Origin: Elusimicrobiota bacterium
GTDB taxonomy: Bacteria > Elusimicrobiota > Elusimicrobia > F11
Length of the DNA: 56,972 bases
Assembly (NCBI GenBank): GCA_022072025.1
Contig: JAJVIP010000007.1
Location: 213,281-270,252 of the forward strand
Direction: 5' to 3'
Shown: in pieces, positions 33,614 through 42,464 of the stretch
Numbering within the stretch: the first letter of the stretch is position 1
Layout of the letters: the number at the start of each line of letters is the position of its first letter
The notes under the pieces: model-generated
The model's database searches: none
Told to the model about the DNA's origin: nothing
The model's input: the letters and a program-made list of their open reading frames with translations, nothing else
Position numbers and translations under genes: made by a program

Positions 33614-35080
33614 TTAACGAGAAGATTTTTTGTGGGGATGGATCAGACTTTCGCCGGCTTTTTGAAGAATCTTGAGTTGTTCTTCGGAACTCGCCTCAAG
33701 ATACAGCCGCACAATGGGTTCCGTTCCGGAAAACCGAACCCCCAGCCAACTGCCGCCATGAAACACAAATTTGAAACCGTCCAAGTCGACAATGCGCTGA
33801 ACGTGGAGTCCATCAATCTGGACAGGGGGTTTTGTGGCGAATTGATCGCGGAGAGCTGATACGATTTCAGGTGTGGCATGAATGTTGATCCGACGCGATA
33901 GGAATACGCCGATTTCATTATAGAGATCTTTTAATTGTTCCTTGATGGTTTGCCCGGTTTCAGCCGTCATTTCTGCCACCAGCAAACAGGCCAAAATTCC
34001 ATCCTTTTCCGGCACATGCCCGCGCATCGTAAATCCGCCCGATTCCTCTGCACCCATCACAAATTCTCCCTCCGTTGAGGGAAGGATTGAATCGGCCTCT
34101 TTCATCACTTCGCCAATGTGCTTGAACCCCACGGGAGTTTCCTTGACGGTAAGACCATATTTCCGCGCCACCGCATTGATGGCATGGGTGGTCATAACGC
34201 TTTTGGCCACCACCCCTTCCCAGCCCCTGGAAAGATGCAGATAACGCGTGAGCAGTGAAAGAATTTCGTTGGCAGATATCACGGTTCCATCGGAATCAAC
34301 GACCCCGAATCGATCAGCATCGCCGTCGGTGGCCAACCCCAAATGGGCTTTTGATTTTTTGACCAAACCAATCATGGTGCTTAAACCCTCGGTTGAGGGA
34401 TCCGGACCGCGACCTTCAAAATAAACATCACGTGATTCATTAATCACTTGAACATCGCAACCCATGTCACGCAAAATTTCAGCCACATAGCCGCGTCCCG
34501 TTCCATGAAACACGTCCACCACCACTTTAAGTTTCTTCTTTTTAAAGGCTTCTGTGTCCAACAGTGATTTGAGGTGCGCGATATAGGACGGTCGAAAATC
34601 TTCCCGGTGAATAAGTTTTTCTGTGAGGTGTCCATCTTCAGACTTTGAAGTAACGGCCACTTCAGATTCTTTGATCACCTGACAGAGACCTTCGATGGCA
34701 TGAGTGGTTTCAGGTAAAGCCGGTCCGCCCCAGGCGGTGGAAAATTTTAATCCGTTGTAGTTAAACGGATTGTGGCTTGCGGTGATGTTGAGCCCCGCTC
34801 CGGATTGAGACCGAATGATTTCATAAGCCACCACCGGCGTGGGCACGTCGCGGTTTGAAAAACGGACCTCCAAACCATTGTTCGCCAAAATTCGAGCCAT
34901 CTCCTCTGCATATTTCTCAGAAAGGAAACGGGTGTCATACCCCACCACGACGGGTTTGTTGTGATTTTTCTCTTTGAATATTTGTTCCGAAATGGCCTGG
35001 GTACAAATGCGCAAGTTTTCGAAGGTAAACCCTTCTGCGATGATGTCTCTCCAACCGGACGTTCCAAATTTAATTGACAT
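33614..35080 (-). CDS. Phosphoglucomutase/phosphomannomutase family enzyme
   Basis: 488 residues of the alpha-D-phosphohexomutase superfamily. FGTSGWRDIIAEGFT opens the protein. The phosphoserine is in NITASHNPFNYNGLKF, the metal loop is ATDGDADRFG, sugar binding is GAEESGGFTMRGH, and the phosphate loop is RFSGTEPIVRLYLEA. All four sites are intact. Which hexose phosphate is used cannot be told; the SGWR start is common in a subgroup annotated as phosphoglucomutase. It faces comEC across a 53-base divergent spacer. Confidence 0.93.
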   Translation of the reverse strand: MSIKFGTSGWRDIIAEGFTFENLRICTQAISEQIFKEKNHNKPVVVGYDTRFLSEKYAEEMARILANNGLEVRFSNRDVPTPVVAYEIIRSQSGAGLNITASHNPFNYNGLKFSTAWGGPALPETTHAIEGLCQVIKESEVAVTSKSEDGHLTEKLIHREDFRPSYIAHLKSLLDTEAFKKKKLKVVVDVFHGTGRGYVAEILRDMGCDVQVINESRDVYFEGRGPDPSTEGLSTMIGLVKKSKAHLGLATDGDADRFGVVDSDGTVISANEILSLLTRYLHLSRGWEGVVAKSVMTTHAINAVARKYGLTVKETPVGFKHIGEVMKEADSILPSTEGEFVMGAEESGGFTMRGHVPEKDGILACLLVAEMTAETGQTIKEQLKDLYNEIGVFLSRRINIHATPEIVSALRDQFATKPPVQIDGLHVQRIVDLDGFKFVFHGGSWLGVRFSGTEPIVRLYLEASSEEQLKILQKAGESLIHPHKKSSR

Positions 35081-35133
35081 AGGATCAGCCTTCTAGAACA
35101 GCTGCCAATAAAAGTCAATTCAATATATTTGGT

Positions 35134-37296
35134 ATGTTGCCGACTCCCTCCGGCCTTCCTCCGGGCCTCTTTGCTCCTCAACCCGTCATGCGCCATTATT
35201 TGTCCCAGTGCCGAAAAGAATTGAGCGAATGGAAGAACCTCTATTTTTTTCGCAGGCCTTTGCTGATGTGTCTGGCTGTGTATTGCCTCTCATTGTTTGT
35301 GTTGAAGGGAACCATCGGACCCCAAAAAAAACCAAGCGTTCCCCCGCCAGATCCTTCGTCAAAAATATCGTCAACAATCATCAAAAAAGAAATATCGGAT
35401 TGGGACGGAGAATGGATTGCTGTCACTGGAATCGTATCGGCCCATCCCGATCCGCGCCCAAGCGGATGCGTGTACCGAATTGACATTGAGTCAGTCGAAC
35501 AATTCATTGATTCACGCAAAGGAACTTCTATCGAGGGCTTTTTGTCCCTCCATATTTTAAAAATCCAGGCTGCCCAAGCCGCGCCCGGAGACCGCATCCG
35601 GGCCAGAGGACGCATTCAGAAACCGCGATCACAAACCATCCCGGGGGTTTTTGATTACCAAGAATATTTAGCGAACCATGGGATCCCTGCTCTGATGTAT
35701 ACGAGCACCAAGTCTTTTGAAAATTTCGGGTTTTCAGGGCGATATCGCCTCACGCGGTGGGGGTGGATTCTCAATCAAAAAGCCACGAAAATATTTCGAT
35801 CCCATCTCACCGACGAACAGGCCACCGTTTTGGCCGGATTGGTGGTGGGGAATCGCCCCCGGTTCAATCCGGAGATCAAACGAATATTTATTGAATCAGG
35901 AACCATGCATGTGTTGGTGGCTTCAGGATCCAATGTGGCCTATGTGATCGCGATTTGGTTTTTGTTTATGAGACTTTGGAGGCTCCCTCAACGATTGGCG
36001 TTGGTGTCCGCTTTGCCCGCCCTTTGGTTGTATGTGGTGGTGGCCGGCGCGGATGCGCCCATCGTGAGAGCTGGCTTGATGGGAACCACGGGTATTGTTT
36101 CGCTGCTTTTAAAACGAGAGGACCGTCCCACCCATGCGCTGGGCCTCACCGCCTTCATTCTTCTGATCCTCCAACCCCGAATGCTCTTTGATATTGGATT
36201 TCAAATGTCCTTTGTAACGGTGTTCGGTCTTATCTATTTTTTAAGCCCTCTGGAGACGCTGTTGGACAACGTGCCTGTCTATTTTCGATGGCCCCTCAGA
36301 ATATTGACGGCCACCTTGACCGCCCAACTTTGGTTGGCGCCCATCACACTGCAGGCCTTTTCAAGGATTTTTCCCATTGGCCTCGTTTCCAATTTACTGG
36401 TTGTTCCACTTTCAGGGCTGGGACTTACCATCGGACTCCTTTTGTCTTTCTCGAACGGAATACCCTGGATCGGAGAAATGATGGGGGGCTTCGCGCAAAT
36501 TTACTTGATTGTTCTTATTCAAATCACCCGTTTTTTTGCTGATCATGGCGGCGGTTGCCTTTGGTGGCCGCCTTTTTCACTCTTAAGCACAGTGGGGTAT
36601 TATGGCGTGCTCCTTGCGGTGGTTTATTTGCATCGCTCCTGCGTGGCTCGGTGCATTTTTCTCATGGGGCTTTTTTCCATTTTGGGGGGCTCAATCCTCT
36701 CTCGTCAGCCAAGACCCCTCGCCAAAGATTCATGGATATTCACGTGGGTGGACGGCGGGACAGATTTGTCCACTCTGATCGAAACCTCTCAAGGGAAAAA
36801 AATTCTTATCCAGCCTGAATCAAACAACAACCCAAATATTGCGGAACGGACTCTTATGCCGTTTTTTACCCATCAAGGCGTTCGCTCCCTGGACCTGCTT
36901 GTGAATCTCCAATCCAACCAAACCCAGGCCCCTGCTAAATCACCATTGGAGAAATGGCTTCATATCAGCACCGTTGTCAATTGTCAGGCTCCGTTGTTAT
37001 GGGTTCGAAACAACGAAAAAGTTTTCCTTTTCATCAAGACGCTCAAACTTAAATCTCAAGACATTTTACTTTCATCGAACATCCAGAATGTGGGAGTTAT
37101 CCAAGGTCATTTCCCAAGAAATTGGAAATGGCGGCAGGAACTTATTGAGCGGATGAGGCCCCAACGAATTGTGGAAACCAACTTCGTCACTCCCACTCGA
37201 CCCACTCATCCCCCCTGGGAAAACGCCCCCCTTCTCATCCCTCAAAATCAAGGATGGCAGCGTTGGGAATGGACCTCTTCAAGAGAAGAATTTTAA
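35134..37296 (+). CDS. comEC: ComEC/Rec2-type DNA uptake channel with degenerate C-terminal MBL domain
   Basis: 720 residues, or 702 if ATG 35188 is used; neither start has a clear ribosome binding site. The N-terminal membrane segment at about 45-60 and the OB-like domain (about 75-185) precede the Competence domain with GLVVGNRPRFNPEIKRIFIESGTMHVLVASGSNV and many membrane helices to about residue 535. In other ComEC proteins the C-terminal MBL domain has an HxHxDH metal site in the strand after SLDLLV. Here that strand reads LDLLVNLQSNQTQAP, with no His. The channel is likely kept while nuclease activity is lost. Its stop overlaps the rsmG stop from the other strand by 4 bases. Confidence 0.88.
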   Translation: MLPTPSGLPPGLFAPQPVMRHYLSQCRKELSEWKNLYFFRRPLLMCLAVYCLSLFVLKGTIGPQKKPSVPPPDPSSKISSTIIKKEISDWDGEWIAVTGIVSAHPDPRPSGCVYRIDIESVEQFIDSRKGTSIEGFLSLHILKIQAAQAAPGDRIRARGRIQKPRSQTIPGVFDYQEYLANHGIPALMYTSTKSFENFGFSGRYRLTRWGWILNQKATKIFRSHLTDEQATVLAGLVVGNRPRFNPEIKRIFIESGTMHVLVASGSNVAYVIAIWFLFMRLWRLPQRLALVSALPALWLYVVVAGADAPIVRAGLMGTTGIVSLLLKREDRPTHALGLTAFILLILQPRMLFDIGFQMSFVTVFGLIYFLSPLETLLDNVPVYFRWPLRILTATLTAQLWLAPITLQAFSRIFPIGLVSNLLVVPLSGLGLTIGLLLSFSNGIPWIGEMMGGFAQIYLIVLIQITRFFADHGGGCLWWPPFSLLSTVGYYGVLLAVVYLHRSCVARCIFLMGLFSILGGSILSRQPRPLAKDSWIFTWVDGGTDLSTLIETSQGKKILIQPESNNNPNIAERTLMPFFTHQGVRSLDLLVNLQSNQTQAPAKSPLEKWLHISTVVNCQAPLLWVRNNEKVFLFIKTLKLKSQDILLSSNIQNVGVIQGHFPRNWKWRQELIERMRPQRIVETNFVTPTRPTHPPWENAPLLIPQNQGWQRWEWTSSREEF

Positions 37297-38030
37297 AGAG
37301 GGCGCTTGGAGGCCACGCCGGTTCGGCGCGGATAATGTTTGGAGGTGGGTCGAACTTTTTTTATCACCACCAGAGACCGCGACCCCCCCAACTCTGGAAT
37401 CTCGTAGTGGCGTACTTCAGAGATTTCGCCTCCCAACTGTTCAAGCGCCACGTTCACGCGGGACGCTTCATCAGCGGCGGTCCGCCCCCGATGTGCGATC
37501 AACAGGCCCCCCATTTTCAAGAAGGGAAGTCCATATTCGATCAAGGTGGACAAACTCGATAATGCTCGGGCAAAGGCAAAATCATATTTCTCGCGATGGG
37601 CTTTGTCGTGGGCCAGTTCTTCGGATCTTTTCTGATGAACTTCCACCCGGTTTAGCTCCAACGAGCCGACCACCGCGCGGAGGAAATCACACTTCTTTCC
37701 AATGGATTCAACCAGCGCCATACGCCAATCTGGATTAATCACTTTGAGGGGCAACCCAGGAAAACCGGCTCCTGTTCCAATGTCGATGGCATGGGCATGT
37801 TTGATTTCAAACACCTGATCAATCACCATCGGAGCCAAAGAATCGGCGAAATGCCCCAACGCGATGTGTTTGGGTTCCCTTAATGCCGTTAAATTGATTC
37901 GTTCATTCCAGAGCGCCAACTCCCGCAAATACATACGAAAGTTTTCTTCTCCATCGGGTGGCATCACCACTTCCCATCGCGCCATCGCTTTTTTTAACGG
38001 CAAAAACCAATCTTCTTCCAATTCACTCAT
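37293..38030 (-). CDS. rsmG: 16S rRNA (guanine527-N7)-methyltransferase
   Basis: 245 residues. The SAM site AHAIDIGTGAGFPGLPLKV is near residue 90, followed by ALVESIGKKCDFLRAVVGSL and the RALSSLSTLIEYGLPFLK segment typical of RsmG. LWNERINLTALREP is the family's N-terminal landmark. It starts 8 bases after the mnmG stop, with AGGATGG as ribosome binding site. The mnmG-rsmG order is a classic bacterial arrangement. Confidence 0.95.
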   Translation of the reverse strand: MSELEEDWFLPLKKAMARWEVVMPPDGEENFRMYLRELALWNERINLTALREPKHIALGHFADSLAPMVIDQVFEIKHAHAIDIGTGAGFPGLPLKVINPDWRMALVESIGKKCDFLRAVVGSLELNRVEVHQKRSEELAHDKAHREKYDFAFARALSSLSTLIEYGLPFLKMGGLLIAHRGRTAADEASRVNVALEQLGGEISEVRHYEIPELGGSRSLVVIKKVRPTSKHYPRRTGVASKRPL

Positions 38031-38038
38031 GGTCCATC

Positions 38039-39889
38039 CTATGATTGTGCCTCTTGGTTAACGTTTGTTGTTTGTCGCTTCAAATAAATCCTCAAAATGC
38101 TGATGTCCGCCGGGGTCACCCCTGAAATTCTAGAAGCTTGGCCAAGCGACAGCGGCCGCGTGCGACTTAATTTTTCTCTGGATTCCAACAACAACCCCGG
38201 TATGGTACGAAAATCAAAATTCTCTGGGATCTTTTTCGATTCTAATGTTTGAAAACGGGAAATTTCAGCTTTCTGACGCGCGAGGTATCCATTGTACTTA
38301 TGTTGGACCCACACTTGATAAGCGGTGTGATGATTCGACCAAGGTCCCTTCCCCAAATCAAAAGTCCTCAAAGGATCGGGTTCATTCAAAGGGGCAGAAT
38401 CGTCTTCACTATATCCTGGAAAGGGTTGCATGGGAGAACCCAAACTTTCTGGTTCCGACAAAGCGCTGGATACCCGGGCCCGGTAATGCTCAAAAGAAGC
38501 AAAATCTTGTTCTTGAATGAGACCCACCTGGAACCCTTTTTCGAGCAATCTTAAATCCGCATTGTCCCACCGCAAATGCATGCGATATTCAGCTCGACTG
38601 GTGAGAAGCCGATAGGGTTCATCAACCCCTTTGGTCACCAGATCATCAATCATGACGCCAATGTAAGCGTCATCACGATGAAGAATCAAAGGATCCCGGT
38701 CTTGAACGGCCAAAGCGGCATTGATTCCCGCCACCAACCCCTGTCCAGCGGCCTCTTCATATCCGGTGGTTCCATTGATCTGACCCGCGAAATAAAGTCC
38801 AGGCACCGCTTTGGTCTCAAGGGTGGGTTTAAGTTGAGTGGGAGGACAATAATCATATTCAACAGCATATCCATAGCGAATAAACTGGGCCTCTTCCAGG
38901 CCGGGAATGGTGTGGACCATCCTCTCTTGCACGTCGCCTGGCAAACTGGTGAAAAGGCCGTTGATGTAAACCTCGTCGGTGAAATAACCCTCGGGTTCGA
39001 TAAAAATATGGTGGCGTCCATGATGGGGAAATTTCACGATCTTGTCTTCGATCGACGGGCAATAACGCACACCGGTGGTTGAAATTTTTCCGGAGTAAAT
39101 GGGAGAACGGTCCAAGTTGTTGCGGATGACGTCGTGAGTTTGAGGTTGGGTATAAGTCAACCAACAAGGAATTTGTTTTTGGGGAAGGGCTCGTGTGAAA
39201 TGAGACATCGGTACTGGCCGTGTGTCTCCGGCTTGAATTTCGCACTTTGAGTAATCAATGGTTCGTCCGTTCAAACGCATGGGCGTTCCCGTCTTAAGGC
39301 GCCCCACTTCGAAACCGAGTTTGCGAAGAGCGTCGGACAAATGGGACGCGGGTGGCTCTCCTCGCCGCCCTCCCTCGACATGGTCCAAACCGCAATGAAG
39401 TAATCCTTTCAGAAAGGTTCCTGTTCCAATGACAACCGCCCGCGATCCGTATCGGGTGCCAGATTTCCCCATCACACCTGAAACGCGGCCTTGGTCTGTG
39501 GTGATATCCACCACTTCATCTTGGATCACGGTTAAATGGGCTTCGGCCTGAACGGTGGCTGTCATGACATCCCGATAGAGGACTCGGTCACATTGGGCAC
39601 GCGGACTCCACACCGCCGGCCCTTTGCTGCGATTGAGCATGCGGAACTGCATCCCCGCCTTATCGGTGGCTTTGGCCATTTCGCCGCCCAAGGCGTCGAT
39701 TTCCCGCACCACTTGGCCTTTGGCAATGCCGCCCACCGCCGGGTTACATGACATCTGCCCAATTTTGGTGGGATCCATGGTGATCATGGCCACGCGCAAA
39801 CCCAAACGCGCCGGCGCCAAGGCTGCCTCAACCGAGGCATGTCCCGCTCCGACGACAATCACGTCAAATGACGAAGAAATATTTTTCAT
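38039..39889 (-). CDS. mnmG: tRNA uridine-5-carboxymethylaminomethyl modification enzyme
   Basis: With MnmE it modifies the wobble uridine of certain tRNAs. 616 residues. FAD-binding start [22 protein letters not shown], then [26 protein letters not shown] with the first catalytic Cys, then [18 protein letters not shown] with the second. [27 protein letters not shown] and the C-terminal [17 protein letters not shown] are as expected. MnmE is not in the window. No strong ribosome binding site is visible before ATG 39889. Confidence 0.97.
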   Translation of the reverse strand: MKNISSSFDVIVVGAGHASVEAALAPARLGLRVAMITMDPTKIGQMSCNPAVGGIAKGQVVREIDALGGEMAKATDKAGMQFRMLNRSKGPAVWSPRAQCDRVLYRDVMTATVQAEAHLTVIQDEVVDITTDQGRVSGVMGKSGTRYGSRAVVIGTGTFLKGLLHCGLDHVEGGRRGEPPASHLSDALRKLGFEVGRLKTGTPMRLNGRTIDYSKCEIQAGDTRPVPMSHFTRALPQKQIPCWLTYTQPQTHDVIRNNLDRSPIYSGKISTTGVRYCPSIEDKIVKFPHHGRHHIFIEPEGYFTDEVYINGLFTSLPGDVQERMVHTIPGLEEAQFIRYGYAVEYDYCPPTQLKPTLETKAVPGLYFAGQINGTTGYEEAAGQGLVAGINAALAVQDRDPLILHRDDAYIGVMIDDLVTKGVDEPYRLLTSRAEYRMHLRWDNADLRLLEKGFQVGLIQEQDFASFEHYRARVSSALSEPESLGSPMQPFPGYSEDDSAPLNEPDPLRTFDLGKGPWSNHHTAYQVWVQHKYNGYLARQKAEISRFQTLESKKIPENFDFRTIPGLLLESREKLSRTRPLSLGQASRISGVTPADISILRIYLKRQTTNVNQEAQS

Positions 39890-40029
39890 AAAGAGGCGGA
39901 TTCTATCCTAAAAAACCGCTCTTGGTGCTTTCATTAGAAACAGTCTTTTGAAACTTGTACGATTCGATTCTTCACGTTGGAACCAAATCCTTTCAACCTG
40001 TGTTTTCTTCAGCCTAGGAGGCTCAATTT

Positions 40030-40950
40030 ATGGAAAGAAACGTCGTTATTATTGGAGGCGGACCCGCCGGATACACGGCCGCTATTTACACCGGCCGCGC
40101 GAATTTAAAACCGTTGGTATTGGCGGGTTATTCCGCGGGCGGACAACTCATGACCACAACGGATGTGGAGAATTTCCCCGGCTTTCCTGAAGGCGTGATG
40201 GGTCCAGATCTCATGGAGAATATGCGCAAACAGGCCGAACGGTTCGGCGCAGAAATTTTATTCAAGGACGTCACTAAAGTGGACCTTTCGAAACACCCCT
40301 TCAAAGTGACTTACGAAGACATCACCGTTGAGGCCAAAGCCCTCATCATCTCCACAGGAGCCGGCCCCAAAAAATTGGGCATCCCTTCGGAACAAACGCT
40401 GTGGGGTAAAGGCGTCACCAGTTGCGCTACCTGCGACGGCGCTTTTTACAAAGGGAAAGAAGTGGCCGTCATCGGCGGCGGAGACTCCGCCATGGAAGAA
40501 GCCAATTTTCTCACCCGGTTCGCCAACAAGGTAACCGTTGTCCACCGCCGAGAAGAGTTCCGCGCCTCCAAAATTATGGAAGACCGGGCCCGCAACAACC
40601 CCAAGATATCTTGGGCTCTCAATAAAACCATCGAGGAAGTGATCGGTCCCAATAAAGTGACAGGCCTCAAACTTAAAGACACCAAAACGGGATCTTTTTC
40701 CGAACTCAAAGTGGATGGTTTGTTCCTTGCCATCGGGCACATCCCGAACTCAAGCCTGTTTAAAGGCGTTATCAAAATGGATGAGGAAGGTTATATTCTC
40801 GTTGATTCCAAAACCCAAACGAACATTCCCGGCGTCTTCGCTTGTGGTGACGTTGTGGACCGCACCTTCCGCCAAGCCGTCACCGCCGCCGGCAGCGGCT
40901 GCGCCTCCGCCATCAGCGCCGAACGATACTTGGAATCCCTGGGTCATTAA
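40030..40950 (+). CDS. trxB: Thioredoxin reductase
   Basis: NADPH-dependent flavoenzyme that reduces thioredoxin. 306 residues, with AGGAGG 9 bases before ATG 40030. FAD site [21 protein letters not shown] at the start, redox-active CATCDG near residue 135, NADPH site [17 protein letters not shown] near 150, and [25 protein letters not shown] near the end. Length and domain order are normal. It is transcribed away from mnmG across a 140-base spacer and is followed by a long repeat-rich spacer. Confidence 0.97.
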   Translation: MERNVVIIGGGPAGYTAAIYTGRANLKPLVLAGYSAGGQLMTTTDVENFPGFPEGVMGPDLMENMRKQAERFGAEILFKDVTKVDLSKHPFKVTYEDITVEAKALIISTGAGPKKLGIPSEQTLWGKGVTSCATCDGAFYKGKEVAVIGGGDSAMEEANFLTRFANKVTVVHRREEFRASKIMEDRARNNPKISWALNKTIEEVIGPNKVTGLKLKDTKTGSFSELKVDGLFLAIGHIPNSSLFKGVIKMDEEGYILVDSKTQTNIPGVFACGDVVDRTFRQAVTAAGSGCASAISAERYLESLGH

Positions 40951-40960
40951 AATCTTCTTT

Positions 40961-41122
40961 AGGATTTCGTGCTTCGTCATTAGTCATTCGTCATTTAAAT
41001 CCTAATCAATTGTTTGAAGTTTGGTCATTCGAACCTTTGAGTATTCATTAGGATTTAGTGCTTAGGATTTAGAAATTAGGATTTTAATGACCAAGCACGA
41101 ATGACGAAGCTCTAAATCCTAA
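40961..41122. repeat. Clustered TTAGGATTT repeats with long imperfect inverted arms
   Basis: The block begins just after trxB and holds several TTAGGATTT / AAATCCTAA units in both orientations. Between them are variants of TGCTTCGTCATT and its complement (AATGACGAAGC, CACGAATGAC). The outer arms are imperfect inverted copies, so a long hairpin of about 160 bases can form. A short related fragment (TTTAGGATTTAGAAATTAGGATT) is at 42437-42459. This part of the 592-base gap 40951-41542 has no coding frame. Confidence 0.75.
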
Positions 41123-41228
41123 TGAAATTACAATTTCCCAATTCTTCATATGTGATCTAAGTTACATCACAACTCCACTTCATTTCTCGCTACGAATCTC
41201 AATCACAAACTTGTCATTTGAAATTCAC

Positions 41229-41257
41229 TTGACTTCTCCGACGGTGGGGTTTACTCT
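41229..41257 (+). promoter_or_regulatory. Sigma70-type promoter for the leader RNA and Fe-S carrier genes
   Basis: TTGACT at 41229-41234 and TACTCT at 41252-41257 are spaced by 17 bases, the optimal distance. The -35 matches consensus at five of six positions; the -10 is weaker. Transcription would start near 41264. A structured region and an intrinsic terminator follow before the first gene at 41543. Confidence 0.5.
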
Positions 41258-41263
41258 GGGCCT

Positions 41264-41433
41264 AGCAGTAAAACAGAATGGTTCTTTAAAATAAATGAAA
41301 AATTTTGGGAGGAATGTTGGGCGAGGTCACCCTCACCGAGCGTGGGTCACCAACAATTAAAATCCCCCACATCCTCCCATCTTTAAAACACAGCCCCCGT
41401 CCGCCAGGTTCTTTGGCAGACGGGGGCTTTTTT
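41264..41433 (+). ncRNA. Candidate structured leader RNA or small RNA ending in an intrinsic terminator
   Basis: No coding frame. TGGGAGGAATGTTGGG (41306-41321) pairs with CCCCCACATCCTCCCA (41364-41379) over about 14 pairs with small bulges. Inside, GTTGG/CCAAC and ACCC-CAC/GTGGGT give further helices around a GAGC-containing loop. A terminator hairpin follows directly. With the promoter upstream this forms either a self-contained sRNA or a terminator-type regulatory leader for the Fe-S carrier genes. I see no match to riboswitch classes I know, and the free ends do not pair as in 6S RNA. Class unknown. Confidence 0.45.
41393..41433 (+). terminator. Strong Rho-independent terminator upstream of the Fe-S carrier gene
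   Basis: GCCCCCGTC (41393-41401) pairs with GACGGGGGC (41419-41427), extended by GCCA/TGGC inside after one mismatch. Six T residues follow (41428-41433). It lies about 110 bases before the start of the first Fe-S carrier gene and 440 bases after trxB. It therefore either ends a small RNA or acts as an attenuator. Confidence 0.85.
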
Positions 41434-41542
41434 ATGAAGAACCCCGGGGCCTTGGGTCCAAGGGGTCTTGATCATAGACGGGGAACCAGCAGAAAAATAG
41501 GGTAGAATCAACCCTGATTTTCCGACGATGGAGGAGGAACCC

Positions 41543-41869
41543 ATGAGTGTCACATTAACAGACAGAGCCGTATCCAAAATTAAAGAATTTTATAGCCAAG
41601 ACCCCGCGCTGGCAGGCAAGTCCCTGCGCGTGTTCGTCGAAGCGGGAGGTTGTTCCGGTTATTCCTATGGCTTCAAATTTGATGATTCCAAATTCGATGA
41701 CACTGAACTTCCTTACGATGGATTCAAATTGGTGATTGATCCCAACGCTGGAAAACTCATTCAAGGGTCCACGATTGATTACAAAGAAGATTTCGGATCC
41801 GAAGGTTTCGCCATCCAAAATCCCAACGCCAAAAAGTCTTGCGGTTGCGGCAACTCCTTCGAGGTTTGA
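41543..41869 (+). CDS. A-type iron-sulfur cluster carrier (IscA/ErpA family)
   Basis: 108 residues from ATG 41543, which has GGAGGAGG upstream; an in-frame ATG at 41528 lies before that site and is not needed. MSVTLTDRAVSKIKEFY is the usual start. The three cluster-binding Cys are in EAGGCSGYSYGFKF and SCGCGNSFEV. The chain is complete. It holds and passes Fe-S clusters to target enzymes; several in this window need one (QueG, RlmN). A second A-type carrier follows at once in the +1 frame. Confidence 0.93.
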   Translation: MSVTLTDRAVSKIKEFYSQDPALAGKSLRVFVEAGGCSGYSYGFKFDDSKFDDTELPYDGFKLVIDPNAGKLIQGSTIDYKEDFGSEGFAIQNPNAKKSCGCGNSFEV

Positions 41870-41879
41870 TACGCAATAC

Positions 41880-42203
41880 CTGACCTTAACCGAACGAGCC
41901 GCCAACAAGGCCAAACAATTGCTGGAAAAAACAGGCAAACCCGGCGCGGCGCTGCGGCTGCGCGTGATCTCCGGCGGATGCTCCGGCATGGAATACAAAA
42001 TTGAGCCCGATTGGGATCCGCCCACCCCCAAAGACACTGTGGTTGAAAGCCAAGGCATCAAGGTTTATTTGGATTCCAAAGGTTTGCTCTATATGGCGGG
42101 TTCTGAAATGGACTACGTTTCCTCGCTGATGGGCGCTGGATTTAAAATCAAAAACCCCCAAGCCGTCGCAGAATGTTCTTGCGGTCAATCTTTTACCGTC
42201 TAA
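41880..42203 (+). CDS. Second A-type iron-sulfur cluster carrier, start codon unclear
   Basis: About 107 residues. The domain is complete: TLTERAANKAKQLLEKTG, then VISGGCSGMEYKIEP, SEMDYVSSLMGAGFKIKNPQA and AECSCGQSFTV, with the three ligand Cys. No ATG, GTG or TTG lies at the expected start. The first codon matching the family's N-terminus is CTG at 41880, 10 bases after the stop of the first carrier. Alternatives are a +1 slip at GTT-TGA (41864-41869) giving a fused two-domain protein, or a sequencing error. The frame stays open back to 41736 inside the first gene. Confidence 0.8.
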   Translation: MTLTERAANKAKQLLEKTGKPGAALRLRVISGGCSGMEYKIEPDWDPPTPKDTVVESQGIKVYLDSKGLLYMAGSEMDYVSSLMGAGFKIKNPQAVAECSCGQSFTV

Positions 42204-42442
42204 TGGAAAAAATTACCTTGGATTTAAATGACCTGGCTTCAGGCAAAGTGGAATTGGCCAGCTTTCAACAAAAAGTGACCACGCTCGATGTGACCCTCTA
42301 CAAAGACAAACATGTTCAACTGGTGGGTTGCGCTCCAACGTGGGCGCATTTGCTTGTGGCGGGAAAACTATTTCCGGTGGTGGGCGCCCTCGACTTCTTA
42401 ATTGATGATGGAAAAGAGGGAAAGCCGGTCCAGATTCTTTAG
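42203..42442 (+). CDS. Small hypothetical protein
   Basis: 79 residues from ATG 42203, which shares its A with the stop of the second Fe-S carrier (TAATG), so translation is coupled. A 30-base longer frame starts inside the carrier gene. I do not recognise the family. The sequence alternates strand and helix, with a conserved-looking core VQLVGCAPTWAHLLVAGKLF and an acidic FLIDDGKEGKPVQIL tail. One Cys is present. It converges with rpe, with a TTAGGATTT repeat fragment between them. Confidence 0.65.
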   Translation: MEKITLDLNDLASGKVELASFQQKVTTLDVTLYKDKHVQLVGCAPTWAHLLVAGKLFPVVGALDFLIDDGKEGKPVQIL

Positions 42443-42464
42443 GATTTAGAAATTAGGATTTTTA

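Noticed and set aside
37169-37738. 189-codon open frame crossing the comEC end
   Set aside because: Overlaps the 3' end of comEC and most of rsmG in antisense; both real genes are well supported.
39890-40029. Replication origin beside mnmG/rsmG and a DnaA-like gene
   Set aside because: No cluster of DnaA boxes (TTATCCACA-like) or AT-rich repeats is seen, the DnaA-like protein lacks the DNA-binding domain, and it lies 12 kb away.
41264-41433. 6S RNA
   Set aside because: Length is near 6S size, but the 5' and 3' ends do not pair to form the closing stem, and the central bubble is not evident.
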